Below are positions 20,680 through 34,100 of a stretch of DNA of 64,000 nt, in pieces. Both the position numbers and the translations under genes were made by a program. The stretch covers positions 10,659,351 through 10,723,350 of the forward strand of contig NC_091378.1 in NCBI RefSeq assembly GCF_038502225.1. The letters are read 5' to 3'. The notes beneath the pieces are model-generated. The model saw only the letters and a list, made by a program, of their open reading frames with translations, ran no database searches and was not told the DNA's origin. This DNA is from Cherax quadricarinatus. Taxonomy: Eukaryota > Arthropoda > Malacostraca > Decapoda > Parastacidae. The stretch's first letter is position 1. Each line of letters begins with the position of its first letter.

Positions 20680-21680
20680 GAATGGGCACGGAAAGTGTGG
20701 TATACTAATGCAGATGGGATAAAAAACTTAACAGTAAATGGAAAGAGCGAATAGTGGAGGCATCCCTAGACATTGCAGAAATAGCAGAGTCCAAGGTCAT
20801 GGAGGTAATTACAAATGTGGTTTTCCTTCAAGAATAGCAAATGATAACCAGGACAGAGGAAGCAAGTGGAGGAATAACATAACTGATCAGAAACCAATGG
20901 ATTTTTTAGGAGTTGAATGGAGTAAACTGAGAGAGGCTGATTGGCTACATAATAGGACATTCAGAACTGGGAGATCTAAAACGATAATAGCAGTGATTTA
21001 CAACCCACCACTCAACAACAGGAGACCAAGACAGCAATATGAGGACAGCAAAAGAGAAATAACAGACACAACAGCAAAGCTGCTGATCATGGGAGGATTC
21101 ATCCTTAAGGAAACAGACTGGGAAAGTGTGGAGTCACATGGAGGCTCAGAAACACGGAGAGCCAAGTTGTTGGTGGCCATAGAAAACTTCATGCTTCAGT
21201 ATGTCAGGGACACGGGAAAAGAGGAGGTGACGAACTGGCGAGGCTGGAGCTAGTGTTCACCCTAAGTGACTCTGATGTAGGAGACATCGAATATGAAATT
21301 CCACTTAGTGCTATCGACCACTCAGTGCTGAAGGCGAATACCTTCAGTACTGGGTGGTCGAGGAATATGTAGCATAGAGGAAGGGACAAGCCTGACTTCG
21401 AAAGAGGAGACTATGATGGCTTGAGTCAATTCATCAGAAGAGTGCCATGGGAAAGGGAGCTAGAAGAAAATAGAGTAAATAAAATGATGAAACCTATAGT
21501 TGGAACGTGCAGGGAAGCAGACAAGAAATTCCCAGCTAGAAGCAGAAGAAGCAAAGACAAGAACAGAATGAGCTCATGGTTCACAATGGTTTGCAATGTA
21601 ACTAGTCCCGGACCTGAGAGGTAAGAAGGGAGGCTAGAGGAGCTAGACCTGAGAACGCTAGAGGACAGAAAATCCAGAAA
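20680..21680 (+). mobile_element. LINE (family 1-like), endonuclease joined directly to RT C-terminus
   Basis: It starts with KVWYTNADGI at about 20694 as in LINE copy A. It continues with IIAVIYNPPLNNRRPRQQY, LLIMGGFILKETDWESVESH, SETRRAKLL, a SDSDVGDIEYE-like stretch and LSQFIRRVPWERELEEN. At about 21585-21600 it jumps from the linker (KNRMSSWFT) into the RT C-terminal region (VCN-TSPGPER, then LEELDLRTLEDRKS), matching VQRFATRLVPELRG...LTTLEDRR of copy F. The whole RT palm is therefore missing. The conserved D of GDFN is G here. Dead. Confidence 0.78.
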
Positions 21681-21731
21681 AATTCCCTGCATCAGTCACT
21701 GAAACATCTTAGGATATTGATGCAGGGAATT
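21681..21731. other. 14 bp perfect inverted repeat
   Basis: AATTCCCTGCATCA at 21681-21694 and its reverse complement at 21718-21731, with a 23-base loop, at the 3' edge of the deleted LINE. Confidence 0.85.
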
Positions 21732-21849
21732 ATTCATAGATTTCCTAACCCATAACCACGACTTCCACTAGTGGGTTTTTCCACTGGCTCTGCCTATCAC
21801 TGCTCCACCTCACCTGTCTGCAATAAATGAGCCCCATATCAAGTATGCT

Positions 21850-22015
21850 GCATTTTATCAAGACTGATGGACTGAACACATGGATTCCAGGATGAGGGAC
21901 TGATTATCTCAAACTCCTCACCCTCCATCGTTCTCTGCACTGGACTGAAGAAACCATTGGCTGGCGAAATGTTTCAAGAATGAAGATACCCAAATGTTGC
22001 ACAAGTGTTTAATGT
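21850..22015 (+). mobile_element. Penelope-like terminal fragment with degenerate hammerhead-like core
   Basis: Contains GATGGACTGAACACATGGAT and GAGGGACTGATTATCTCA (shared with 48.36-48.40 kb and the 49.4 kb arm), then ACTGGACTGAAGAAACCATT, GGCTGGCGAAATGTTTC and GAAGATACCCAAATGTTGCA. The order is the same as in 48326-48514. The box is GAAATGT instead of GAAACGT, so a ribozyme is unlikely to work. Flanks were not resolved. 22016-22118 is unassigned. Confidence 0.7.
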
Positions 22016-22118
22016 TGTAGTTCTAAGTTAATAATGGTGGGACTGAAAAAAATGAATATTGTTAATGTAAATGAAACAAATAATAGTCAGTGGCAGGAAG
22101 GAACGTGCGAGGAATGAT

Positions 22119-25100
22119 GCTGAGTACTGTGTTTCAGCCTAGTACTGAGTACTGTGTTTCAGCCTAGTACTGAGTACTGTGTTTCAGCCTAGTACTGAGT
22201 ACTGTGTTTCAGCCTAGTACTGAGTACTGTGTTTCAGCCTAGTACTGAGTACTGTGTTTCAGCCTAGTACTGAGTACTGCGTTTCAGCCTAGTACTGAGT
22301 ACTGTGTTTCAGCTTAGTACTGAGTACTGTGTTTCAGCCTAGTACTGAGTACTGTGTTTCAGCCTAGTACTGAGTACTGTGTTTCAGCCTAGTACTGAGT
22401 ACTGTGTTTCAGCCTAGAACTGAGTACTGTGTTTCAGCCTAGTACTGAGTACTGTGTTTCAGCCTAGTACTGAGTACTGTGTTTCAGCCTAGTACTGAGT
22501 ACTGTGTTTCAGCCTAGTACTGAGTACTGTGTTTCAGCCTAGTACTGAGTACTGTGTTTCAGCCTAATACTGAGTACTTTGTTTCAGCCTAGTACTGAGT
22601 ACTGTGTTTCAGCCTAGTACTGAGTACTGTGTTTCAGCCTAGTACTGAGTACTGTGTTTCAGCCTAGTACTGAGTACTGTGTTTCAGCCTAGTACTGAGT
22701 ACTGTGTTTCAGCCTAGTACTGAGTACTGTGTTTCAGCCTAGTACTGAGTACTGTGTTTCAGCCTAGTACTGAGTACAGTGTTTCAGCCTAGTACTGAGT
22801 ACTGTGTTTCAGCCTAGTACTGAGTACTGTGTTTCAGCCTAGTACTGAGTACTGTGTTTCAGCCTAGTACTGAGTACTGTGTTTCAGCCTAGAACTGACT
22901 GAGCCTAGTACTGAGTACTGTGTTTCAGCCTAGTACTGAGTACCGTGTTTCAGCCTAGTACTGAGTACTGTGTTTCAGCCTAGTACTGAGTACTGTGTTT
23001 CAGCCTAGTACTGAGTACTGTGTTTCAGCCTAGTACTGAGTACTGTGTTTCAGCCTAGTACTGAGTACTGTGTTTCAGCCTAGTACTGAGTACTGTGTTT
23101 CAGCCTAGTACTGAGTACTGTGTTTCAGCCTAGTACTGAGTACTGTTTTTCAGCCTAGTACTGAGTACTGTGTTTCAGCCTAGTACTGAGTACTGTGTTT
23201 CAGCCTAGAACTGAGTACTGTGTTTCAGCCTAGCACTGAGTACTGTGTTTCAGCCTAGTACTGTGTACTGTGTTTCAGCCTAGTACTGAGTACTGTGTTT
23301 CAGCCTAGTACTGAGTACTGTGTTTCAGCCTAGAACTGAGTACTGTGTTTCAGCCTAGTACTGAGTACTGTGTTTCAGCCTAGTACTGAGTACTGTGTTT
23401 CAGCCTAGTACTGAGTACTGTGCTTCAGCCTAGTACTGAGTACTGTGTTTCAGCCTAGTACTGAGTACTGTGTTTCAGCCTAGTACTGAGTACTGTGTTT
23501 CAGCCTAGAACTGAGTACTGTGTTTCAGCCTAGAACTGAGTACTGTGTTTCAGCCTAGTACTGAGTACTGTGTTTCAGCCTAGTACTGAGTACTGTGTTT
23601 CAGCCTAGTACTGAGTACTGTGTTTCAGCCTAGTACTGAGTACTGTGTTTAAGCCTAGTACTGAGTACTGTGTTTCAGCCTAGTACTGAGTACTGTGCTT
23701 CAGCCTAGTACTGAGTACTGTGTTTCAGCCTAGTACTGAGTACTGTGTTTCAGCCTAGTACTTAGTACTGTGTTTCAGCCTAGTACTGAGTTCTGTGTTT
23801 CAGCCTAGTACTGAGTACTGTGTTTCAGCCTAGTACTGAGTACTGTGTTTCAGCCTAGTACTGAGTACTGTGTTTCAGCCTAGTACTGAGTACGGTGTTT
23901 CAGCCTAGTACTGAGTACTGTGTTTCAGTATAGTACTGAGTACTGTGTTTCAGCCTAGTACTGAGTACTGTGTTTCAGCCTAGTACTGAGTACTGTGTTT
24001 CAGCCTAGTACTGAGTACTGTGTTTCAGCCTAGTACTGAGTACGGTGTTTCAGCCTAGTACTGAGTACTGTGTTTCAGTATAGTACTGAGTACTGTGTTT
24101 CAGCCTAGTACTGAGTACGGTGTTTTAACCTAGTACTGAGTACTGTGTTTCAGCCTAGTACTGAGTACTGTGTTTCAGCCTAGTACTAAGTACTGTGTTT
24201 CAGCCTAGTACTGAGTACAGTGTTTCAGCCTAGTACTGAGTACTGTGTTTCAGCCTAGTACTGAGTACTGTGTTTCAGCCTAGTACTGAGTACTGTGTTT
24301 CAGCCTAGTACTGAGTACTGTGTTTCAGCCTAGTACTGAGTACTGTGTTTCAGCCTAGTACTGAGTACTGTGTTTCAACCTAGTACTGAGTACTGTGTTT
24401 CAGCCTAGTACTGAGAACTGTGTTTCAGCCTAGTACTGAGTACTGTGTTTCAGCCTAGTACTGAGTACTGTGTTTCAGCCTAGTACTGAGTACTGTGTTT
24501 CAGCCTAGTACTGAGTACGGTGTTTCAGCATAGTACTGAGTACTGTGTTTCAGCCTAGTACTGAGTACTGTGTTTCAACCTAGTACTGAGTACTGTGTTT
24601 CAGCCTAGTACTGAGTACTGTCTTTCAACCTAGTACTGAGTACTGTGTTTCAGCCTAGTACTGAGTACGGTGTTTCAGCCTAGTACTGAGTACTGTGTTT
24701 CAGCCTAGTACTGAGTACTGTGTTTCAGCCTAGTACTGAGTACTGTGTTTCAGCCTAGTACTGAGTACTGTGTTTCAACCTAGTACTGAGTACTGTTTCA
24801 GCCTAGTACTGAGTACTGTGTTTCAGCCTAGTACTGAGTACTGTGTTTCAGCCTAGAACTGAGTACTGTGTTTCAGCCTAGTACTGAGTACTGTGTTTCA
24901 GCCTAGAACTGAGTACTGTGTTTCAGCCTAGAACTGAGTACTGTGTTTCAGCCTAGTACTGAGTACTGTGTTTCAGTCTAGTACTGAGTACTGTGTTTCA
25001 GCCTAGTACTGAGTACTGTGTTTCAGCCTAGTACTGAGTACTGTGTTTCAGTCTAGTACTGAGTACTGTGTTTCAGCCTAGTACTGAGTACTGTGTTTCA

Positions 25101-28100
25101 GCCTAGTACTGAGTACAGTGTTTCAGCCTAGTACTGAGTACTGTGTTTCAGCCTAGTACTGAGTACTGTGTTTCTGCCTAGTACTGAGTACTGTGTTTCA
25201 GCCTAGTACTGAGTACTGTGTTTCAGCCTAGTACTGAGTACTGTGTTTCAACCTAGTACTGAGAACTGTGTTTCAGCCTAGTACTGAGTACTGTGTTTCA
25301 GCCTAGTACTGAGTACTGTGTTTCAGCCTAGTACTGAGTACTGTGTTTCAGCCTAGTACTGAGTACTGTGTTTCAGCCTAGTACTGAGTACTGTGTTTCA
25401 GCCTAGTACTGAGTACTGTGTTTCAGCCTAGTACTGAGTACTGTGTTTCAGCCTAGTACTGAGTACTGTGTTTCAGCCTAGTACTGAGTACTGTGTTTCG
25501 GCCTAATACTGAGTACTGTGTTTCAGCCTAGTACTGAGTACTGTGTTTCAGCCTAGTACTGAGTACTGTGTTTCAGCCTAGTACTGAGTACTGTGTTTCA
25601 GCCTAGTACTGAGTACTGTGTTTCAGCCTAGTACTGAGTACTGTGTTTCAGCCTAGTACTGAGTACTGTGTTTCAGCCTAGTACTGAGTACTGTGTTTCA
25701 GCCTAGTACTGAGTACTGTGTTTCAGCCTAGTACTGAGAACTGTGTTTCAGCCTAGTACTGAGTACTGTGTTTCAGCCTAGTACTGAGTACTGTGTTTCA
25801 GCTTAGTACTGAGTACTGTGTTTCAGCCTAGTACTGAGTACTGTGTTTCAGCCTAGTACTGAGTAATGTGTTTCAGCCTAGTACTGAGTACTGTGTTTCA
25901 GCCTAGTACTGAGTACTGTGTTTCAGCCTAGTACTGAGTACTGTGTTTCAGCCTAGTACTGAGTACTGTGTTTCAACCTAGTACTGAGTACTGTTTCAGC
26001 CTAGTACTGAGTACTGTGTTTCAGCCTAGTACTGAGTACTGTGTTTCAGCCTAGAACTGAGTACTGTGTTTCAGCCTAGTACTGAGTACTGTGTTTCAGC
26101 CTAGAACTGAGTACTGTGTTTCAGCCTAGAACTGAGTACTGTGTTTCAGCCTAGTACTGAGTACTGTGTTTCAGTCTAGTACTGAGTACTGTGTTTCAGC
26201 CTAGTACTGAGTACTGTGTTTCAGCCTAGTACTGAGTACTGTGTTTCAGTCTAGTACTGAGTACTGTGTTTCAGCTTAGTACTGAGTACTGTGTTTCAGC
26301 CTAGTACTGAGTACTGTGTTTCAGCCTAGTACTGAGTACTGTGTTTCAGCCTAGTACTGAGTACTGTGTTTCTGCCTAGTACTGAGTACTGTGTTTCAGC
26401 CTAGTACTGAGTACTGTGTTTAAGCCTAGTACTGAGTACTGTGTTTCAGCCTAGTACTGAATACTGTGTTTCAGCCTAGTACTGAGTACTGTGTTTCAGC
26501 CTAGTACTGAGTACTGTGTTTCAGCCTAGAACTGAGTACTGTGTTTCAGCCTAGTACTGAGTACTGTGTTTCAGCCTAGTACTGAGTACTGTGTTTCAGC
26601 CTAGTACTGAGTACTGTGTTTCAGCCTAGTACTGAGTACTGTGTTTCAACCTAGTACTGAGTACTGTGTTTCAGCCTAGTACTGAGTACTGTGTTTCAGC
26701 CTAGTACTGAGTACTGTGTTTCAGCCTAGTACTGAGTACTGTGTTTCAGCCTAGTACTGAGTACTGTGTTTCAGCCTAGTACTGAGTACTGTGTTTCAGC
26801 CTAGTACTGAGTACTGTGTTTCAGCCTAGTACTGAGTACTGTGTTTCAGCCTAGTACTGAGTACTGTGTTTCAGCCTAGTACTGAGTACTGTGTTTCAGC
26901 CTAGTACTGAGTACTGTGTTTCGGCCTAATACTGAGTACTGTGTTTCAGCCTAGTACTGAGTACTGTGTTTCAGCCTAGTACTGAGTACTGTGTTTCAGC
27001 CTAGTACTGAGTACTGTGTTTCAGCCTAGTACTGAGTACTGTGTTTCAGCCTAGTACTGAGTACTGTGTTTCAGCCTAGTACTGAGTACTGTGTTTCAGC
27101 CTAGTACTGAGTACTGTGTTTCAGCCTAGTACTGAGTACTGTGTTTCAGCCTAGTACTGAGTACTGTGTTTCAGCTTAGTATTGAGTACTGTGTTTCAGC
27201 CTAGTACTGAGTACTGTGTTTCAGCCTAGTACTGAGTAATGCGTTTCAGCCTAGTACTGAGTACTGCGTTTCAGCCTAGTACTGAGTACTGTGTTTCAGC
27301 CTAGTACTGAGTACTGTGTTTCAGCCTAGTACTGAGTAATGTGTTTCAGCCTAGTACTGAGTACTGCGTTTCAGCCTAGTACTGAGTACTGTGTTTCAGC
27401 CTAGTACTGAGTACTGTGTTTCAGCCTAGTACTGAGTACTGTGTTTCAACCTAGTACTGAGTACTGTGTTTCAGCCTAGTATTGAGTACTGTGTTTTAGC
27501 CTAGTACTGAGTACTGTGTTTCAGCCTAGTACTGAGTACTGTGTTTCAGCCTAGTACTGAATACTGTGTTTCAGCCTAGTACTGAGTACTGTGTTTCAGC
27601 CTAGTACTGAGTACTGTGTTTCAGCCTAGTACTGAGTACTGTGTTTCAGCCTAGTACTGAGTACTGCGTTTCAGCCTAGTACTGAGTACTGTGTTTCAGC
27701 CTAGTACTGAGTACTGTGTTTCAGCCTAATACTGAGTACTGTGTTTCAGCCTAGTACTGAGTACTGCGTTTTAGCGAAGTACTGAGTACTGTGTTTCAGC
27801 CTAGTACTGAGTAATGTGTTTCAGCCTAGTACTGAGTACTGTGTTTCAGCCTAGTACTGAGTAATGTGTTTCAGCCTAGTACTGAGTAATGTGTTTCAGC
27901 CTAATACTGAGTACTGTGTTTCAGCCTAGTACTGAGTAATGTGTTTCAGCCTAGTACTGAGTAATGTGTTTCAGCCTAGTACTGAGTAGTGTGTTTCAGC
28001 CTAGTACTGAGTAATGTGTTTCAGCCTAGTACTGAGTAATGTGTTTCAGCCTAGTACTAAGTAATGCGTTTCAGCCTAGTACTGAATACTGTGTTTCAGC

Positions 28101-31100
28101 CTAGTACTGAGTACTGTGTTTCTGAGCACTGTGTTTCAGCCTAGTATTGAGTACTGTGTTTCAGCCTAGTACTGAGTACTGTGTTCCAGCCTACTACTGA
28201 GTACTGTGTTTCAGCCTAGTACTGTGTTTCAGCCTAGTACTGAGTACTGCGTTTCACCCTAGTACTGAGTACTGTGTTCCAACCTACTACTGAGTACTGT
28301 GTTTCAGCCTAGTACTGAGTACTGTGTTCCAGAATAGTACTGAGTACTGCGTTTCAGTCTAGTACTGAGTACTGTGTTTCAGCCTAGTACTGAGTAATGT
28401 GTTTCAGCCTAGTACTGAGTAATGTGTTTCAGCCTAGTACTGAGTATTGTGTTTCAGCATAGTACTGAGTAATGTGTTTCAGCCTAGTACTAAGTAATGT
28501 GTTTCAGCCTAGTACTGAGTAATGTGTTTCAGCCTAGTACTGAGTAATGCGCTTCAGCCTAGTACTGAGTACTGTATTTCAGCCTAGTACTGAGTACTGT
28601 GTTTCTGAGCACTGTGTTTCAGCCTAGTATTGAGTACTGTGTTTCAGCCTAGTACTGAGTACTGTGTTCCAGCCTACTACTGAGTACTGTGTTTCAGCCT
28701 AATACTGAGTACTGTGTTTCAGCCTAATACTGAGTAATGTGTTTCAGCCTAGTACCGAATACTGTTTCAGACTAGTACTGAGTACTGAGTTTCAGCCTAG
28801 TACTGAGTAATGTGTTTGAGCCTAGTACTGAGTACTGTGTTTCAGCCTAGTACTGAGTAATGTGTTTCAGTCTAATACTGAGTACTGTGTTTCAGCCTAG
28901 TACTGAGTAATGTGTTTCAGCCTAGTACTGAGTACTGTGCTTCAGCCTAGTACTGAGCAATGTGTTTCAGCCTAGTACTGAGTAATGTGTTTCAGCCTAG
29001 TACTGAGTACTGTGCTTCAGCCTAGTACTGAGTAATGTGTTTCAACCTAGTACTGAGTAATGTGTTTCAGCCTAATACTGAGTACTGTGTTCCAGCCTAG
29101 TACTGAGTACTGTGTTTCAGCCTAGTACTCAGTACTGTGCTTCAGCCTAGTACTGAGTTCTGTGTTTCAGCCTAGTACTGAGTACTGTTTCAGCCTAGTA
29201 CTGAGTACTGTTTCAGCCTAGTACTGAGTACTGTGTTTCAGCCTAGTACTGAATACTGTGTTTCAGCCTAGTACTGAGTACTCTGTTTCAGCCTAGTACT
29301 GAGTACTGTGTTTCAGCCTAGAACTGAGTACTGTGTTTCAGCCTAGTACTGAGTACCGTGTTTCAGCCTAGTACTGAGTACTGTGTTTCAGCCTAGTACT
29401 GAGTACTGTGTTTCAGCCTAGTACTGAGTACTGTGTTTCAACCTAGTACTGAGAACTGTGTTTCAGCCTAGTACTGAGTACTGTGTTTCAGCCTAGTACT
29501 GAGTACTGTGTTTCAGCCTAGTACTGAGTACTGTGTTTCAGCCTAGTGCTGAGTACTGTGTTTCAGCCTAGTACTGAGTACTGTGTTTCAGCCTAGTACT
29601 GAGTACTGTGTTTCAGCCTAGTACTGAGTACTGTGTTTCAGCCTAGTACTGAGTACTGTGTTTCAGCTTAGTACTGAGTACTGTGTTTCAGCCTAGTACT
29701 GAGTACTGTGTTTCAGCCTAGTACTGAGTAATGTGTTTCAGCCTATTACTGAGTACTGCGTTTCAGCCTAGTACTGAGTACTGTGTTTCAGCCTAGTACT
29801 GAGTACTGTGTTTCAGCCTAGTACTGAGTAATGTGTTTCAGCCTAGTACTGAGTACTGCGTTTCAGCCTAGTACTGAGTACTGTGTTTCAGCCTAGTACT
29901 GAGTACTGTGTTTCAACCTTGTACTGAGTACTGTGTTTCAGCCTAGTATTGAGTACTGTGTTTTAGCCTAGTACTGAGTACTGTGTTTCACCCTAGTACT
30001 GAGTACTGTGTTTCAGCCTAGTACTGAATACTGTGTTTCAGCCTAGTACTGAGTACTGTGTTTCAGCCTAGTACTGAGTACTGTGTTTCAGCCTAGTACT
30101 GAGTACTGTGTTTCAGCCTAGTACTGAGTACTGCGTTTCAGCCTAGTACTGAGTACTGTGTTTCAGCCTAGTACTGAGTACTGTGTTTCAGCTTAATACT
30201 TAGTACTGTGTTTCAGCCTAGTACTGAGTACTGCGTTTTAGCGTAGTACTGAGTACTGTGTTTCAGCCTAGTACTGAGTAATGTGTTTCAGCCTAGTACT
30301 GAGTACTGTGTTTCAGCCTAGTACAGAGTAATGTGTTTCAGCCTAGTACTGAGTAATGTGTTTCAGCCTAATACTGAGTACTGTGTTTTAGCCTAGTACT
30401 GAGTAATGTGTTTCAGCTTAGTACTGAGTAATGTGTTTCAGCCTAGTACTGAGTAGTGTGTTTCAGCCTAGTACTGGGTAATGTGTTTCAGCCTAGTACT
30501 GAGTAATGTGTTTCAGCCTAGTACTAAGTAATGCGTTTCAGCCTAGTACTGAATACTGTGTTTCAGCCTACTACTGAGTACTGTGTTTCTGAGCACTGTG
30601 TTTCAGCCTAGTATTGAGTACTGTGTTTCAGCCTAGTACTGAGTACTGTGTTCCAGCCTACTACTGAGTACTGTGTTTCAGCCTAGTACTGAGTACTGTG
30701 TTTCAGCCTAGTACTGAGTACTGCGTTTCACCCTAGTACTGAGTACTGTGTTCCAACCTACTACTGAGTACTGTGTTTCAGCCTAGTACTGAGTACTGTG
30801 TTCCAGAATAGTACTGAGTACTGCGTTTCAGTCTAGTACTGAGTACTGTGTTTCAGCCTAGTACTGAGTAATGTGTTTCAGCCTAGTACTGAGTAATGTG
30901 TTTCAGCCTAGTACTGAGTATTGTGTTTCAGCATAGTACTGAGTAATGTGTTTCAGCCTAGTACTAAGTAATGTGTTTCAGCCTAGTACTGAGTAATGTG
31001 TTTCAGCCTAATACTGAGTAATGCGCTTCAGCCTAGTACTGAGTACTGTATTTCAGCCTAGTACTGAGTACTGTGTTTCTGAGCACTGTGTTTCAGCCTA

Positions 31101-34100
31101 GTATTGAGTACTGTGTTTCAGCCTAGTACTGAGTACTGTGTTCCAGCCTACTACTGAGTACTGTGTTTCAGCCTAATACTGAGTACTGTGTTTCAGCCTA
31201 ATACTGAGTAATGTGTTTCAGCCTAGTACCGAATACTGTTTCAGCCTAGTACTGAGTACTGAGTTTCAGCCTAGTATTGAGTAATGTGTTTGAGCCTAGT
31301 ACTGAGTACTGTGTTTCAGCCTAGTACTGAGTAATGTGTTTCAGCCTAATACTGAGTACTGTGTTTCAGCCTAGTACTGAGTAATGTGTTTCAGCCTAGT
31401 ACTGAGTACTGTGCTTCAGCCTAGTACTGAGCAATGTGTTTCAGCCTAGTACTGAGTAATGTGTTTCAGCCTAGTACTGAGTACTGTGCTTCAGCCTAGT
31501 ACTGAGTAATGTGTTTCAACCTAGTACTGAGTAATGTGTTTCAGCGTAATACTGAGTACTGTGTTCCAGCCTAGTACTGAGTACTGTGTTTCAGCCTAGT
31601 ACTCAGTACTGTGCTTCAGCCTAGTACTGAGTTCTGTGTTTCAGCCTAGTACTGAGTACTGTTTCAGCCTAGTACTGAGTACTGTTTCAGCCTAGTACTG
31701 AGTACTGTGTTTAAGCCTAGTACTGAGTACTGTGTTTCAGCCTAGTACTGAATACTGTGTTTCAGCCTAGAACTGAGTACTGTGTTTCAGCCTAGTACTA
31801 AGTACTGTGTTTCAGCCTAGAACTGAGTACTGTGTTTCAGCCTAGTACTGAGTACTGTGTTTCAGCTTAGTACTGAGTACTGTGTTTCAGCCTAGTACTG
31901 AGTACTGTGTTTCAGCCTAGTACTGAGTACTGTGTTTCAACCTAGTACTGAGAACTGTGTTTCAGCCTAGTACTGAGTACTGTGTTTCAGCCTAGTACTG
32001 AGTACTGTGTTTCAGCCTAGTACTGAGTACTGTGTTTCAGCCTAGTACTGAGTACTGTGTTTCAGCCTAGTACTGAGTACTGTGTTTCAGCCTAGTACTG
32101 AGTACTGTGTTTCAGCCTAGTACTGAGTACTGTGTTTCAGCGTAGTACTGAGTACTGTGTTTCGGCCTAATACTGAGTACTGTGTTTCAGCCTAGTACTG
32201 AGTACTGTGTTTCAGCCTAGTACTGAGTACTGTGTTTCAGCCTAGTACTGAGTACTGTGTTTCAGCCTAGTACTGAGTACTGTGTTTCAGCCTAGTACTG
32301 AGTACTGTGTTTCAGCCTAGTACTGAGTACTGTGTTTCAGCCTAGTACTGAGTACTGTGTTTCAGCCTAGTACTGAGTACTGTGTTTCAGCCTAGTACTG
32401 AGAACTGTGTTTCAGCCTAGTACTGAGTACAGTGTTTCAGCCTAGTACTGAGTACTGTGTTTCAGCTTAGTACTGAGTACTGCGTTTCAGCCTAGTACTG
32501 AGTACTGTGTTTCAGCCCAGTACTGAGTAATGTGTTTCAGCCTAGTACTGAGTACTGTGTTTCAGCGTAGTACTGAGTACTGTGTTTCAGCCTAGTACTG
32601 AGTACTGTGTTTCAGCCTAGTACTGAGTACTGTGTTTCAACCTAGTACTGAGTACTGTTTCAGCCTAGTACTGAGTACTGTGTTTCAGCCTAGTACTGAG
32701 TACTGTGTTTCAGCCTAGAACTGAGTACTGTGTTTCAGCCTAGTACTGAGTACTGTGTTTCAGCCTAGAACTGAGTACTGTGTTTCAGCCTAGAACTGAG
32801 TACTGTGTTTCAGCCTAGTACTGAGTACTGTGTTTCAGTCTAGTACTGAGTACTGTGTTTCAGCCTAGTACTGAGTACTGTGTTTCAGCCTAGTACTGAG
32901 TACTGTGTTTCAGTCTAGTACTGAGTACTGTGTTTCAGCCTAGTACTGAGTACTGTGTTTCAGCCTAGTACTGAGTACTGTGTTTCAGCCTAGTACTGAG
33001 TACTGTGTTTCAGCCTAGTACTGAGTACTGTGTTTCTGCCTAGTACTGAGTACTGTGTTTCAGCCTAGTACTGAGTACTGTGTTTAAGTACTGAGTACTG
33101 TGTTTCAGTACTGAGTACTGTGTTTCAGCTAGTACTGAGTACTGTGTTTAAGCCTAGTACTAAGTACTGTGTTTCAGCCTAGTACTGAATACTGTGTTTC
33201 AGCCTAGTACTGAGTACTGTGTTTCAGCCTAGTACTGAGTACTGTGTTTCAGCCTAGAACTGAGTACTGTGTTTCAGCCTAGTACTGAGTACTGTGTTTC
33301 AGCCTAGTACTGAGTACTGTGTTTCAGCCTAGTACTGAGTACTGTGTTTCAGCCTAGTACTGAGTACTGTGTTTCAACCTAGTACTGAGTACTGTGTTTC
33401 AGCCTAGTACTGAGTACTGTGTTTCAGCCTAGTACTGAGTACTGTGTTTCAGCCTAGTACTGAGTACTGTGTTTCAGCCTAGTACTGAGTATTGTGTTTC
33501 AGCCTAGTACTGAGTACTGTGTTTCAGCCTAGTACTGAGTACTGTGTTTCAGCCTAGTACTGAGTACTGTGTTTCAGCCTAGTACTGAGTACTGTGTTTC
33601 AGCCTAGTACTGAGTACTGTGTTTCGGCCTAATACTGAGTACTGTGTTTCAGCCTAGTACTGAGTACTGTGTTTCAGCCTAGTACTGAGTACTGTGTTTC
33701 AGCCTAGTACTGAGTACTGTGTTTCAGCCTAGTACTGAGTACTGTGTTTCAGCCTAGTACTGAGTACTGTGTTTCAGCCTAGTACTGAGTACTGTGTTTC
33801 AGCCTAGTACTGAGTACTGTGTTTCAGCCTAGTACTGAGTACTGTGTTTCAGCCTAGTACTGAGTACTGTGTTTCAGCTTAGTACTGAGTACTGTGTTTC
33901 AGCCTAGTACTGAGTACTGTGTTTCAGCCTAGTACTGAGTAATGTGTTTCAGCCTAGTACTGAGTACTGCGTTTCAGCCTAGTACTGAGTACTGTGTTTC
34001 AGCCTAGTACTGAGTACTGTGTTTCAGCCTAGTACTGAGTAATGTGTTTCAGCCTAGTACTGAGTACTGCGTTTCAGCCTAGTACTGAGTACTGTGTTTC